39,554 nucleotides of DNA from Collimonas sp. OK607. Lineage in GTDB: Bacteria > Pseudomonadota > Gammaproteobacteria > Burkholderiales > Burkholderiaceae_D. The stretch covers positions 1-39,554 of the forward strand of contig NZ_FOKF01000040.1 in NCBI RefSeq assembly GCF_900111995.1, read 5' to 3'. The translations under genes and the position numbers were made by a program. Positions 26,510 through 34,651 of this stretch are shown here, piece after piece (position 1 is the first letter of the stretch; every line of letters begins with the position of its first letter). Below the pieces are notes generated by a model that ran no database searches, was not told where the DNA came from, and worked only from the letters and a program-made list of their open reading frames with translations.

Positions 26510-26663
26510 ATTTTTTATAGTGGTCGTGGCACATTTTCCTGTAGTTCAGGTTATCGGCTCAATTTTTTTAAAAAGCTGCCGTTAACAGTGTTTAGGCAGC
26601 ATTTATGCCTGATCAGGAAAATCGATTTTGCAGCTTCAACCACCACCATCCACTATAAAAAAT
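26510..26663. repeat. 14-bp inverted repeat bracketing the leader of the HDOD gene
   Basis: ATTTTTTATAGTGG (26510-26523) and CCACTATAAAAAAT (26650-26663) are exact complements, 126 bases apart. The right arm ends five bases before the ATG of the HDOD-protein gene. The enclosed DNA has no open frame of note and contains a TTTTTTTAAAAA stretch. Confidence 0.65.
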
Positions 26664-26668
26664 CCAAG

Positions 26669-27886
26669 ATGCGTCACGAAAATTTCATAGTTCGAGAACC
26701 TTTACTTGATCCGAAACAAGTCGTTGTCGGTTACGACCTCACCTGGCAGGAAGCCGACGACGCCGACGAGCAGACGAATGAATATGATTTGCTTGCTTTG
26801 CTGGGTTTCGTCGCCGATCAGTTGAACGACGAAAAAACCGGCTGGTTGCTGGGCAATAAATTGCTGTTCCTCGAGGTGTCCCCGACCCTGCTTAAAAGCG
26901 AGGCAATCAAAAGAATGCCGGCTGCAAACATCGTGCTGACTCTCAAGCACAGCGACCTGGCCGATCCCGACACCTTGGCTACGGTAAACGCCTTGCGCGC
27001 CGAAGGCTATGGCATATCGCTGCGTGACGCAGAGCTGGCCGGCGCCTCATTCCCCACCGACATCTCACATCTTGAAGTACGATTTTCCGCCGGCGATTTC
27101 GCGGCGCAGGCGCGCCGCTACGCTGCGCTGAAAAAATCGTCGTTACGCATGGTCGGCCGGCCGGTTAGCAACTGGCAGGACTATGACGCTTGCGCCATGC
27201 TGGGACTGGACGCTTTCATCGGCAAGTTGCACCTGACGCCGCGCCCTGGCAAACGCGCCACGGGCTTGAATCCCGCTCAGAAAACCATTGTGCAAATCAT
27301 GAACCTGGTTGCCAAGAATGCGAATCTGCAAAAAATTGAAGAAATCTTCAAACGCGATCCGGGCTTGTCTTACGAACTGCTGCGCTTCATCAATTCCGCT
27401 GCGTTCGGCTTGAAAACGGAGGTGCAGTCGCTACGCGCCGCCGTCGCCTTGCTGGGCTACGAAGCGTTGTTTCAATGGTTGTCTTTGCTGCTGGCGACTG
27501 CCAGCAGCAGCGGTTATTCGCCGGTATTGATGGAAACGGCGATCGTTCGCGGACGCTTCTCCGAGTTGCTCGGGCAAAAATACCTGCCTAAAGGAGAATC
27601 GGAAAACCTGTTTGTGGCCGGTATCTTTTCGCTATTGGACCGCCTGCTGGGCGTCAGCATGGAAGATGTTCTCGCCAACATCAAACTATCCGACCAGGTA
27701 GCCGCAGCGCTGCTGACACGTTCGGGACCGTATGGCCCTTATGTGGCATTGGCCGAGGTTTGCGAGCTGAACTCGCCGCTGGTCGCGCCATTGGCCAGCT
27801 CACTGAATATCAGTCCGACGGAAGTCAACCTGGCGCATCTGTCGGCGCTGGCGTGGGCCCAGAACCTGGGCGTGAAGGCCGCTTAG
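26669..27886 (+). CDS. Degenerate EAL + HDOD signalling protein (YuxH-like)
   Basis: A 405-residue protein with the YuxH-like layout. The N-terminal EAL-like domain (about 1-190) opens with FIVREPLLDPKQVVVGYDLTWQ. The usual GYELLFR/EAL-type glutamate is changed to Asp, and the metal-binding residues of active phosphodiesterases are not evident, so c-di-GMP hydrolysis is unlikely. The HDOD domain (about 195-390) includes IMNLVAKNANLQKIEEIFKRDPGLSYELLRFINSAAFG. HDOD proteins take part in signalling, motility and stress control. I chose ATG 26669, where similarity starts. No good ribosome-binding site is visible, and the arm of a 14-bp inverted repeat sits just before it. The gene converges with pnuC. 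Confidence 0.88.
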   Translation: MRHENFIVREPLLDPKQVVVGYDLTWQEADDADEQTNEYDLLALLGFVADQLNDEKTGWLLGNKLLFLEVSPTLLKSEAIKRMPAANIVLTLKHSDLADPDTLATVNALRAEGYGISLRDAELAGASFPTDISHLEVRFSAGDFAAQARRYAALKKSSLRMVGRPVSNWQDYDACAMLGLDAFIGKLHLTPRPGKRATGLNPAQKTIVQIMNLVAKNANLQKIEEIFKRDPGLSYELLRFINSAAFGLKTEVQSLRAAVALLGYEALFQWLSLLLATASSSGYSPVLMETAIVRGRFSELLGQKYLPKGESENLFVAGIFSLLDRLLGVSMEDVLANIKLSDQVAAALLTRSGPYGPYVALAEVCELNSPLVAPLASSLNISPTEVNLAHLSALAWAQNLGVKAA

Positions 27887-27917
27887 ACGGCGGCATTCAC
27901 CATCCTGGCAATTGCGA

Positions 27918-28520
27918 TTACGCTGCGGCGGCGGCCGGCTGATTACCAGCCAGTTGCCGCTGCCAGTTGCGCAAGCCGATAACGGCGAGCACGATGAACG
28001 CGGCATACAAACCCGCGGTCAGGTTCAGGTCCTTATAGATATATACGCCGACATAGATGATGTCGACCGCGATCCATAGCCACCAGTTGGCGATATATTT
28101 ACGCGCCATCCAGAACTGGGCAACCAGGCTGAAGCTGGTCAGCGCCGAATCCAGCCAAGGGATGTGCGCATCGGTAAAACTGGCCATGACATACCCCAGC
28201 ACTACGCTACCTAACGCTCCGGCCAGCAGACCAGCCAGCAAACCGGATTTCGGCAAGCGTTGCGGTTGAATGTGATGGTTGTCCGGTTGGCTATTATCCT
28301 GACCCGGCACGGCCCTGCTCCACTGCCACCAGCCATACAACTGCATGACCGCAAAGATCAGTTGCAGCAGCAAATCCGAATACAGCTTCGCGTCCAGGAA
28401 TATGCGTGCATATAACAGCACCGAGACCAGGCCGATCGGCCAGCACCACAAATGGCGGCGCGCAGTCAGCCAGACTGCCAAGGCGCTGATGATGACTGCA
28501 ACGATTTCCAAACCTGACAT
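27918..28520 (-). CDS. pnuC: PnuC-family vitamin transporter (nicotinamide riboside or thiamine)
   Basis: A 200-residue inner-membrane protein with about seven helices of the PnuC fold. PnuC-type carriers move nicotinamide riboside, thiamine or riboflavin by facilitated diffusion, and a cytosolic kinase then traps the substrate. Family features are WCWPIGLVSVLLYARIFLDAKLYSDLLLQ (residues 25-54), the aromatic motif YGWWQW (62-67) and NWWLWIAVDIIYVGVYIYKDL (about 142-163). Its ATG overlaps the stop of the upstream kinase by one base (TGATG), so the two are translationally coupled. With a kinase and a TonB receptor in the operon, thiamine (PnuT) is my favoured substrate. The sequence alone does not settle it. 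Confidence 0.9.
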   Translation of the reverse strand: MSGLEIVAVIISALAVWLTARRHLWCWPIGLVSVLLYARIFLDAKLYSDLLLQLIFAVMQLYGWWQWSRAVPGQDNSQPDNHHIQPQRLPKSGLLAGLLAGALGSVVLGYVMASFTDAHIPWLDSALTSFSLVAQFWMARKYIANWWLWIAVDIIYVGVYIYKDLNLTAGLYAAFIVLAVIGLRNWQRQLAGNQPAAAAA

Positions 28521-29746
28521 CAGGACTCCTGTGGATTGTTTTTATGGTTGCTGTTGCGGTCGCTACGCCGCTGCAGATGATCCAGCAAATATCGACCCGC
28601 ATCGCTATTAAACCACTCGGCATGACCGAGGAAATAATTATCGTAGGCCAGCGCCGAGTTCTCAGCGGATTTCTGCACACCATGGAAATAAGCCAGCTCC
28701 GACAGCGCAAATTCAGTATGCGCCAAAGGTAGCAATGCTGGCAAAGCAGCCGCTTCCGGTACTGACAATGGGCGTACCGCCTCGTAAGCATCGAGCATGG
28801 CGTCCAGCTGATCGATATGTATCAGTCGGCGCTGATTGACTGCCATTGTTGGCAAGGCCAGCCATGCGATCAGATTGCGCTCGATGGCGATGGCAAGATC
28901 GTAGATGGCGCAGGTACGATCGGCCAGCCCGAAATCAAGCAACGTTGTTACCGCAGCCGGTCCGTGCGCTTGCCACAGCAAATTGGAAGCATGCCAGTCG
29001 TTATGCGTCCATAAGGGTGCCAAGCCACGCAACATGGGACTTAAGCGCGCATGGAACGGCAACAGCACGCGCGTCACTTCCTGTTGCCAGTCACGCTGTG
29101 CCAGGTAGTCCGTCAATGCTGGCCGCTCCCGTATGTAATCCCCGATCCGGCTCAGCACTTCTTGCGGGTCTTCAGTATTGAACAGGGTAAAGCCTGACGC
29201 CAGCAATTTGATGTTGCGCGCAGGTGCATCGTAACCTCGCGCAGCGAGATGCAGCCGTGCCAACGCGCTGCCTGCTGCGGCCGCATCCTCAGTGTTGACG
29301 AACGGAGTCCATGAGGTCGCATCGCGATAGCGGTCAACGCCCTGCCCCGCGCGCTGCACCTCGTACGTCCAGTCGCCGTCGGCATGGGCCGTGCTGCCGT
29401 CGCTGGCTTGCAATACCTCGCTTACCGCCATTCCGTGCTGCCGCAGATGCGCCATGAAACGGTGCTCATCCATCAATTCGTCAGCAGTCCGGATCACCCG
29501 CAACAAACGCTTTACAAATATCGGGCCCGATTCCGTATCCGCTACACAAGCACTGGAAAACGGCCGCGGGCTATGCCAGTTCAGGCGCGTGACTGCACCA
29601 ACCTGCGGATAATGGCGCAATAGCCGCGCCACTTCATCCAGGGTCAATGCCGGCCAGCTCGACGCCACCGCATCCAGGCCCATGCCGTGACTCATCACCG
29701 CAGGCATGGCTTGGCCGGTCGCGTCATCTTGTCTTGGGTCGCTCAT
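28520..29746 (-). CDS. APH-family small-molecule kinase, possibly thiamine kinase-like
   Basis: A 408-residue protein of the aminoglycoside phosphotransferase/choline kinase/ThiK superfamily. The ATP-binding lysine is probably Lys79 (IFVKR). The catalytic loop is H248-N-D250-W-H252-x2-N255, and the metal-binding DFG is at 271-273. These are intact, so it should be active. The substrate is unknown. Coupling to a PnuC-type transporter by overlapping stop and start codons suggests that it phosphorylates the imported vitamin. E. coli ThiK belongs to the same superfamily. I chose ATG 29746 because AGGAA lies eight bases upstream. It follows the TonB receptor gene by 19 bases. Confidence 0.85.
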   Translation of the reverse strand: MSDPRQDDATGQAMPAVMSHGMGLDAVASSWPALTLDEVARLLRHYPQVGAVTRLNWHSPRPFSSACVADTESGPIFVKRLLRVIRTADELMDEHRFMAHLRQHGMAVSEVLQASDGSTAHADGDWTYEVQRAGQGVDRYRDATSWTPFVNTEDAAAAGSALARLHLAARGYDAPARNIKLLASGFTLFNTEDPQEVLSRIGDYIRERPALTDYLAQRDWQQEVTRVLLPFHARLSPMLRGLAPLWTHNDWHASNLLWQAHGPAAVTTLLDFGLADRTCAIYDLAIAIERNLIAWLALPTMAVNQRRLIHIDQLDAMLDAYEAVRPLSVPEAAALPALLPLAHTEFALSELAYFHGVQKSAENSALAYDNYFLGHAEWFNSDAGRYLLDHLQRRSDRNSNHKNNPQES

Positions 29747-29765
29747 GCGGCGTTCCTGATCCGGA

Positions 29766-32051
29766 TCAAAAGTCGTACTGTACCGACAAGCGGGCCGTTC
29801 TCGGTGCGCCCAGATGCAGATAGCCGTCACCGATATATTCGCCGACATCTTTCCAATATCGCTTGTCGAACAGATTATCCACGCTCAGGCGCACCACCGT
29901 TGCATGACCCGACAAGCTGGTCTTGTAACGCAGGCCGGCATTGAACAAAGAATAAGCCGGCACGTCGACGTTGCCTTCCCGCGTGGCCGCTTTGCTGCCG
30001 CTGTATTGCCAGCCGCCCAGCACACTCAGGCCGGTAACCTGCGGCACTGTGTAGGCTGCATACAAGGCGGCGCGCAGCCGCGGTACATTGATGGCTTGAT
30101 GGCCGTCGTAAGCCGGTGTCCCAGTGTCCTCGGCGCGTGCCTGGATCATGGCCATGCTGGCAGTCAGCCGCAGCTGCCTGGTCACCTGGCCGGCTGCACT
30201 CAGCTCTATCCCGCGATGGGTTTCGGTACCTTGCTGGACATAGGTAAAACCATTCTCGTCCGGCATCGGATATTCGTAAGGCTTGGTCATCTGGAATATC
30301 GCTGCGCTCAGGCTGAGCTGGTCGCGCCAGTCGTATTTGACGCCGGCTTCGATCTGGCGCGATACGGTCGGCGGCAAGAAAGCAAAGGCATTCTCGGTCC
30401 ACCACGGCGCCTGGCCGCCCATCGTCAAACCCTTGCTGTAGCTGGCGTACAGGGACAGGTCGGCTTGCGGTTTGTAGACCAGGGCGATCTGCGGCAACAA
30501 CAATGTTTTATCGGTGGTGCGCGTCGCCGCGCCGGTAACATCCAGCGCCCGTTCATTCACCCATACCTGGCGGGCGCCGGCGATCAGTTGCCATTGCGGA
30601 TTGAAACTGAGGCGATCGACCGCAAACAAGGCCTTCTGCCGGCTATCCAGGCGTAGATAGGAAGCGTCTGGCGTCAGCGGCGACGGTTCATAGACTATCG
30701 GGTTCGGATTATAGATATTGTCGCTGCCGACATACTCATTGACGCCATCGCTTTGCGCCACGGTGCGGCGGAACATGCTCGCGCCAAAGGTCAGATCGTG
30801 ACGCAGCTTGCCGGTATCCAGATGCCCTTGCAGCACGGCCTGCAACTGGTCGTTGCGCCGTGTGTCGTCGGGGAAGCGATAATCGTAGATATCGAAATCG
30901 CCGCCGGCACTGAAATAGCGCGCGGGCGTTCCGCCATCGCCGCAGGTGGCACCATAACCGCAGCCATACGGAAATGCCGAGTTATCGTCGATCACCACCC
31001 GGCTGCGGCTGGCCGCCAGATAGGCATGCCAGTCCGGCGTCAGGTCAAGATCCAGGCGCAGGTTCAGGTTGACCGAGTTGATCGTTACCGGCTTGGCCCA
31101 CGGTTGCGCGCCCAGCAATTTTTCCGGCGAGACGTTGCCTGGGATGACCGTGCCGCCCAGCAGTTGGTAGCCCGGTGCGGAGCGTTGCTCGCGGTGCTGG
31201 TACTCGGCGTCGAATTGCAGCCGCGCCTGCGGCGTGATCACCCAGTCGGCGGCCAGCGAGGCAAAGTTGCGCTCGCCGTCGGCGTCGTTCACATACGAAT
31301 GCAGGCTTTCGTGGGCGGCGTTGATGCGGATGCCGAACTGTTTTTGCTCGCCAAACAAGGTGCCAATATCGGCCGCCAGGTAACGCGAACCGCGCGAGTC
31401 TGTCTCAAGCGTGACGGAGCGCACATCGGCCGGACGCTTGGTCACATAGTTGATCAGGCCGCCGGGAGCAGCCATCCCGCTTTGCAGGCCGGCCAGGCCC
31501 TTCAGGATTTCGACGCTCTCTTTGTTTTCAAGCGCCACATTCTGTTCGCCGGCAATGCTCATGCCGTTGATCTGGTAACTCGATGCCAGATCCAGCGCAA
31601 AGCCGCGAATGGTAAAGTTTTCGTAGTAGCCGACCGGCGCGTAATTGTCGCCGACGGCGGCATCGTTGCGCACCACTTCGCTCAACAGGCGTGACTGCTG
31701 GTCATCCAGCTGACTACGGGTGATAACCGAAATCGACGCGGGCGTATCCAGCAAGGGCGCATCGCCGAATGTCCCGATCGAGGCAGATCTTTTGCGATAA
31801 CTGTCGGCGCCATTTCCGGCACCGGTTACGGTAATAGTCGGCAACGTCGGAACGCTGTCCGCTTTGGTCTGCGATTGCCCCGTCTGTGCGGGAACACTTG
31901 CCGCAGTCTCTTTTTGATCGGAAATGCTTTGCGCATGCGCCATGTGGGCGGTGGCTGCGGCAATCAGTGTAATCAACAGTTTTTTTCTGGCTGGCAATGG
32001 CAACGTGCGTGTGCGGTTAGCGACAGAGTGAAATTCTTTTATATTTATCAT
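29766..32051 (-). CDS. TonB-dependent outer-membrane receptor (siderophore-receptor type)
   Basis: A 761-residue outer-membrane transporter. A basic N-terminus and a hydrophobic core (KKLLITLIAAATAHMAHA) form the signal peptide, probably cut after AHA. A TonB-box-like TITVTG segment follows. The plug domain contains DTPASISVITRSQLDDQQ, FTIRGF and EILKGLAGLQSGMAAPGG. A 22-strand-type barrel ends in VDNLFDKRYW...LSVQYDF with a terminal Phe. The family resembles FhuA/FpvA-like receptors, but related receptors carry other ligands including vitamins. I chose ATG 32051 (MINIKEF), and a start ten or fewer codons earlier is possible. No strong ribosome-binding site is seen. It heads the operon with the kinase and pnuC. 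Confidence 0.92.
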   Translation of the reverse strand: MINIKEFHSVANRTRTLPLPARKKLLITLIAAATAHMAHAQSISDQKETAASVPAQTGQSQTKADSVPTLPTITVTGAGNGADSYRKRSASIGTFGDAPLLDTPASISVITRSQLDDQQSRLLSEVVRNDAAVGDNYAPVGYYENFTIRGFALDLASSYQINGMSIAGEQNVALENKESVEILKGLAGLQSGMAAPGGLINYVTKRPADVRSVTLETDSRGSRYLAADIGTLFGEQKQFGIRINAAHESLHSYVNDADGERNFASLAADWVITPQARLQFDAEYQHREQRSAPGYQLLGGTVIPGNVSPEKLLGAQPWAKPVTINSVNLNLRLDLDLTPDWHAYLAASRSRVVIDDNSAFPYGCGYGATCGDGGTPARYFSAGGDFDIYDYRFPDDTRRNDQLQAVLQGHLDTGKLRHDLTFGASMFRRTVAQSDGVNEYVGSDNIYNPNPIVYEPSPLTPDASYLRLDSRQKALFAVDRLSFNPQWQLIAGARQVWVNERALDVTGAATRTTDKTLLLPQIALVYKPQADLSLYASYSKGLTMGGQAPWWTENAFAFLPPTVSRQIEAGVKYDWRDQLSLSAAIFQMTKPYEYPMPDENGFTYVQQGTETHRGIELSAAGQVTRQLRLTASMAMIQARAEDTGTPAYDGHQAINVPRLRAALYAAYTVPQVTGLSVLGGWQYSGSKAATREGNVDVPAYSLFNAGLRYKTSLSGHATVVRLSVDNLFDKRYWKDVGEYIGDGYLHLGAPRTARLSVQYDF

Positions 32052-32267
32052 TATTTTGTTGTCATACATACACAAAAACACATATCAATTAATTAATGTG
32101 CATATATAAAGTCTAAAAATCCGAAGGCGGTTAAAACAGGACTCGCATTATCCGTCTTTTTGATTAGATTGGAATTAGAGCGTGCGCAATATCGACCTTT
32201 GCATCCACAACCCCTATTTTTTCGTATACCGATGTGACGCAATTTGAAAACCAAAGGAGGTGCGCTC
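32052..32267. other. Divergent intergenic region, TonB receptor / msrB
   Basis: 216 bases, AT-rich toward the receptor side (TTAATTAATTGATATG). The promoters of both flanking genes must lie here. Near the receptor start, AATAATGATAAATAT resembles half of a Fur box (13 of 19 positions of the classical consensus by eye). This is weak in such AT-rich DNA. I see no CTGAGA of a TPP riboswitch and no cobalamin or FMN riboswitch signature. Confidence 0.4.
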
Positions 32268-32756
32268 ATGGTTAGCCGACGCAATATGATCTTGAGAGCT
32301 GGCGCCGCATTATTGGCGGGTGGCTGGCTGGCCAGCCGGGGACAGCGGGCGTTTGCCACTGAAACGTTCGAAATCAACCATACCGATGCCGAATGGAAAC
32401 AACGCCTGACAGCGGTCCAGTATGCAATTTTGCGGCAGGAAGGCACGGAGCGACCGTTTTCCAGTCCGCTCGACCATGAGAAACGCGCCGGCACCTATTT
32501 TTGTTCGGGTTGCAATTTAGCGGCTTTTTCGTCCAGGAACAAATTCGACAGCGGCACCGGCTGGCCCAGCTTCTGGCAACCGCTGCCAAATGCAGTGGCC
32601 ACCAGAACCGACACCACGTTCGGCATGAAGCGCACCGAAGTGCATTGCCGCCGTTGCGGCGGCCATTTGGGCCATGTATTTGACGATGGGCCGAAACCTA
32701 CCGGCCTGCGTTATTGCATGAACGGCGCCGTGCTGACGTTCAAACCTGAAATCTGA
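32268..32756 (+). CDS. msrB: Peptide-methionine (R)-S-oxide reductase, Tat-exported
   Basis: A 162-residue MsrB that reduces methionine-R-sulfoxide in proteins. The N-terminus MVSRRNMILRAGAALLAGGW is a Tat signal (SRRNMIL), probably cleaved after AFA (residue 30), so it acts in the periplasm. Zinc ligands are C79/C82 and C127/C130. The catalytic Cys150 lies in RYCMNGAVLTF. The mature protein has only these five cysteines, so no resolving cysteine is present and the sulfenic acid must be reduced by an outside partner. A perfect AAGGAGGT lies before ATG 32268. Three 7-bp tandem repeats (TCTGAAG) overlap its stop codon at 32752-32772. Confidence 0.95.
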   Translation: MVSRRNMILRAGAALLAGGWLASRGQRAFATETFEINHTDAEWKQRLTAVQYAILRQEGTERPFSSPLDHEKRAGTYFCSGCNLAAFSSRNKFDSGTGWPSFWQPLPNAVATRTDTTFGMKRTEVHCRRCGGHLGHVFDDGPKPTGLRYCMNGAVLTFKPEI

Positions 32757-32775
32757 AGTCTGAAGTCTGAAGTCT
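32752..32775. repeat. TCTGAAG tandem repeat at the msrB stop
   Basis: Three perfect 7-bp copies of TCTGAAG plus a partial TCT run from 32752 to 32775. The first copy contains the msrB stop codon (TGA at 32754-32756). It lies between the convergent msrB and rlmJ genes. Slippage duplication is likely. Confidence 0.75.
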
Positions 32776-32787
32776 TGGCGCCCAGCC

Positions 32788-33696
32788 TTATACGCGGCGA
32801 GTGCCGGTATCGACAGCCTTGGTCTGCCCCGATTCCAGCGTAAAGCCGGCGCCGGAATCGGTGCCCAGTACCTTGACCAGGTAAGGCATCAATTCTTTCA
32901 GCATCGGTTCCAGCGTCCATGGCGGATTGATCACGAACATGCCGCTGCTGTGCAGGCCGAAGCCGTCCGGCGATGGCGTCTTCACGGTCAGCGTGACGTT
33001 CAGCCAGCCGTTGGCTTTCATACGCTTCAGCTTGTCCGGCATCTGGCGCGATTCCATGCGGTTCAACAGCGGATACCAGACGGCGTAGGTGCCGGTGGAA
33101 AAACGGATCAACGCATCTTCGATAGTGTTCTTGACGTGGCGGTAATCGTCTTTGACTTCATACGGCGGATCGATCAGCACCAGGCCGCGGCGCGATGGCG
33201 GCGGCAGCAATGCCTTCAGGCCGAGGAAGCCATCGCCCAGATGGATCATGACGCGTTTGCCGCGGCCATTGCCGCGCGGGTTGCGCTCGGCTTCCAGGCG
33301 GCGGAAATTATCGGTCAGGATCTTGCCATCGCTCGGATGCAGCTCAAACAGGCGCAGGCGATCCTGCTCACGCATGATCGCATCGGCGCAATACGGCGAA
33401 CCCGGGTAGTAGCGCAGCTTGCCGTCGGGATTCAACTGGCGCACTACGTCCACATACTCCGCCACCGCCGGCGGCAAATCCTTGCGGTCCCAAAGACGGC
33501 TGATACCGGTCTCGAACTCGGCGTTTTTCGACGCATAACCGCCATCCAGCGCATATACGCCGGCGCCGGCATGGGTGTCGATGACCATGTAGGAGGTATC
33601 TTTCTGGCCCAGGTAGCGCAATAACTGGATGGTGACCAAGTGCTTCAGCACATCGGCATGATTGCCCGCATGGAAGGCATGGCGGTAACTCAACAT
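32788..33696 (-). CDS. rlmJ: 23S rRNA (adenine2030-N6)-methyltransferase RlmJ
   Basis: A 302-residue SAM-dependent methyltransferase that modifies A2030 of 23S rRNA. The N-terminal signature MLSYRHAFHAGNHADVLKH is that of RlmJ. The SAM loop is IDTHAGAG (39-46), and the catalytic motif IV is DPPYE (176-180). A flexible Lys/Arg-rich segment lies around residues 140-150. I chose ATG 33696 because it starts the family motif. The open frame extends 11 codons further. The C-terminus is about 20 residues longer than in E. coli. It converges with msrB. Confidence 0.94.
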   Translation of the reverse strand: MLSYRHAFHAGNHADVLKHLVTIQLLRYLGQKDTSYMVIDTHAGAGVYALDGGYASKNAEFETGISRLWDRKDLPPAVAEYVDVVRQLNPDGKLRYYPGSPYCADAIMREQDRLRLFELHPSDGKILTDNFRRLEAERNPRGNGRGKRVMIHLGDGFLGLKALLPPPSRRGLVLIDPPYEVKDDYRHVKNTIEDALIRFSTGTYAVWYPLLNRMESRQMPDKLKRMKANGWLNVTLTVKTPSPDGFGLHSSGMFVINPPWTLEPMLKELMPYLVKVLGTDSGAGFTLESGQTKAVDTGTRRV

Positions 33697-33866
33697 AGGA
33701 AACTCTATCGTGGTGAAGTGTGTTGCCACACTCTACATCAAAGAACCGGTCGGCTACTGTGTAGAAGTGCGGCGAGGTGGCTTGGGAACTGCGTACAACT
33801 AAGCGCCCCGTGCGCAAACGACCCGCATTCTAACATTCCAGCAATCGATAAGAAAAAGCTATTCGA

Positions 33867-34397
33867 TTATTCGATTTCGGCTTGCATTTTCAACATCTCT
33901 TCCGCCACCTTGACGCAAGCTTCGATATGCCGGTTTCCGATCGCCCGGAATGCAGAAAAGCCGATCGCCGCCGACACCATCTGGCCGGCGATGGGCACCA
34001 GCCGGGCAGCGTTCTTCGATACCAGCTTGACGCCGCTGCGCGTGAGGATTTTAAGCATCAGCTCACGCGTCACCATCCGCCCTACCAGCGTGCTGCCAAG
34101 GCCGACGATAGTGCTATAGGTAGCTACCTTGAGTTTAGGCTGGAGTTTTTCGATCTGCTGCGGCGTCATGCCGAATTCGGCATTGATGTCTTCGATCAGG
34201 CGCGACAGCAAATGAATATCGATTGCGATATCGACGCCCATGATCGGCAGCGCCGAAGCGCCGGCAGACAACAGCGCGCGCTTGGCCACCATCTGCCGGC
34301 AGCGCTGGCGCGCCGTATGCAGCGCATGTTCGGAAGCGGGAATCAGGATCCCCGCTTCCGTCCTGGCTGGCTTACGCCCACGCAGCCGGTCGAACAT
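33867..34397 (-). CDS. Helical membrane-associated protein of unknown function
   Basis: A 176-residue protein with a basic N-terminus (MFDRLRGRKPARTEAG) and several hydrophobic, glycine-containing helices: LLSAGASALPIMGVDIAIDIHLLSRLI, YSTIVGLGSTLVGRMV, and LVPIAGQMVSAAIGFSAF. The 'P-GVD' followed by a long helix recalls DUF697/EcsC-type domains, but I do not assign it firmly. Its ATG overlaps the stop codon of the GlsB-like gene by one base (TGATG), so the two proteins are coupled and may act together. No signal peptide is visible. Confidence 0.75.
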   Translation of the reverse strand: MFDRLRGRKPARTEAGILIPASEHALHTARQRCRQMVAKRALLSAGASALPIMGVDIAIDIHLLSRLIEDINAEFGMTPQQIEKLQPKLKVATYSTIVGLGSTLVGRMVTRELMLKILTRSGVKLVSKNAARLVPIAGQMVSAAIGFSAFRAIGNRHIEACVKVAEEMLKMQAEIE

Positions 34398-34651
34398 CAG
34401 CTCGCTGCCTTGCCTTTAACGAAGCCGTAAATCAACAACAGGATGAAAGCGCCGATGATGGAGCCGATAAAGCCCGCGCCCTGGCCAGCGTGATACCAGC
34501 CGAGAGCCTGGCCGATATAACCAGCCAAAAACGAACCGGCGATGCCCAGCAAGGTAGTCACGATAAAACCCATGTTCTCCCTCCCTGGATGAAGAAATTT
34601 AGCAATCACGCCGACCACGAAACCTACGACGATTGTCCACAGGATTTCCAT
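34397..34651 (-). CDS. GlsB/YeaQ/YmgE family stress-response membrane protein
   Basis: An 84-residue very hydrophobic protein with three membrane segments (about 3-20, 28-48 and 57-78). It shows the family pattern GFVVGVIAKFLHPGRENMGFIVTTLLGIAGS...GSIIGA. The name 'transglycosylase-associated protein' is historical, and members are linked to general stress and the envelope without a defined activity. GAGGAG lies six bases before ATG 34651. The gene is translationally coupled to the helical protein that follows. Confidence 0.93.
   Translation of the reverse strand: MEILWTIVVGFVVGVIAKFLHPGRENMGFIVTTLLGIAGSFLAGYIGQALGWYHAGQGAGFIGSIIGAFILLLIYGFVKGKAAS

Noticed and set aside
32037-32055. Fur box at the receptor start
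   Set aside because: By eye only about 13 of 19 positions match, the right half is poor, and the local DNA is very AT-rich. I mention it in the intergenic entry but do not call it a site.
32052-32267. TPP riboswitch before the TonB receptor operon
   Set aside because: A GGATAATGCGAG stretch resembles part of the THI element, but CTGAGA and the remaining conserved segments are missing.
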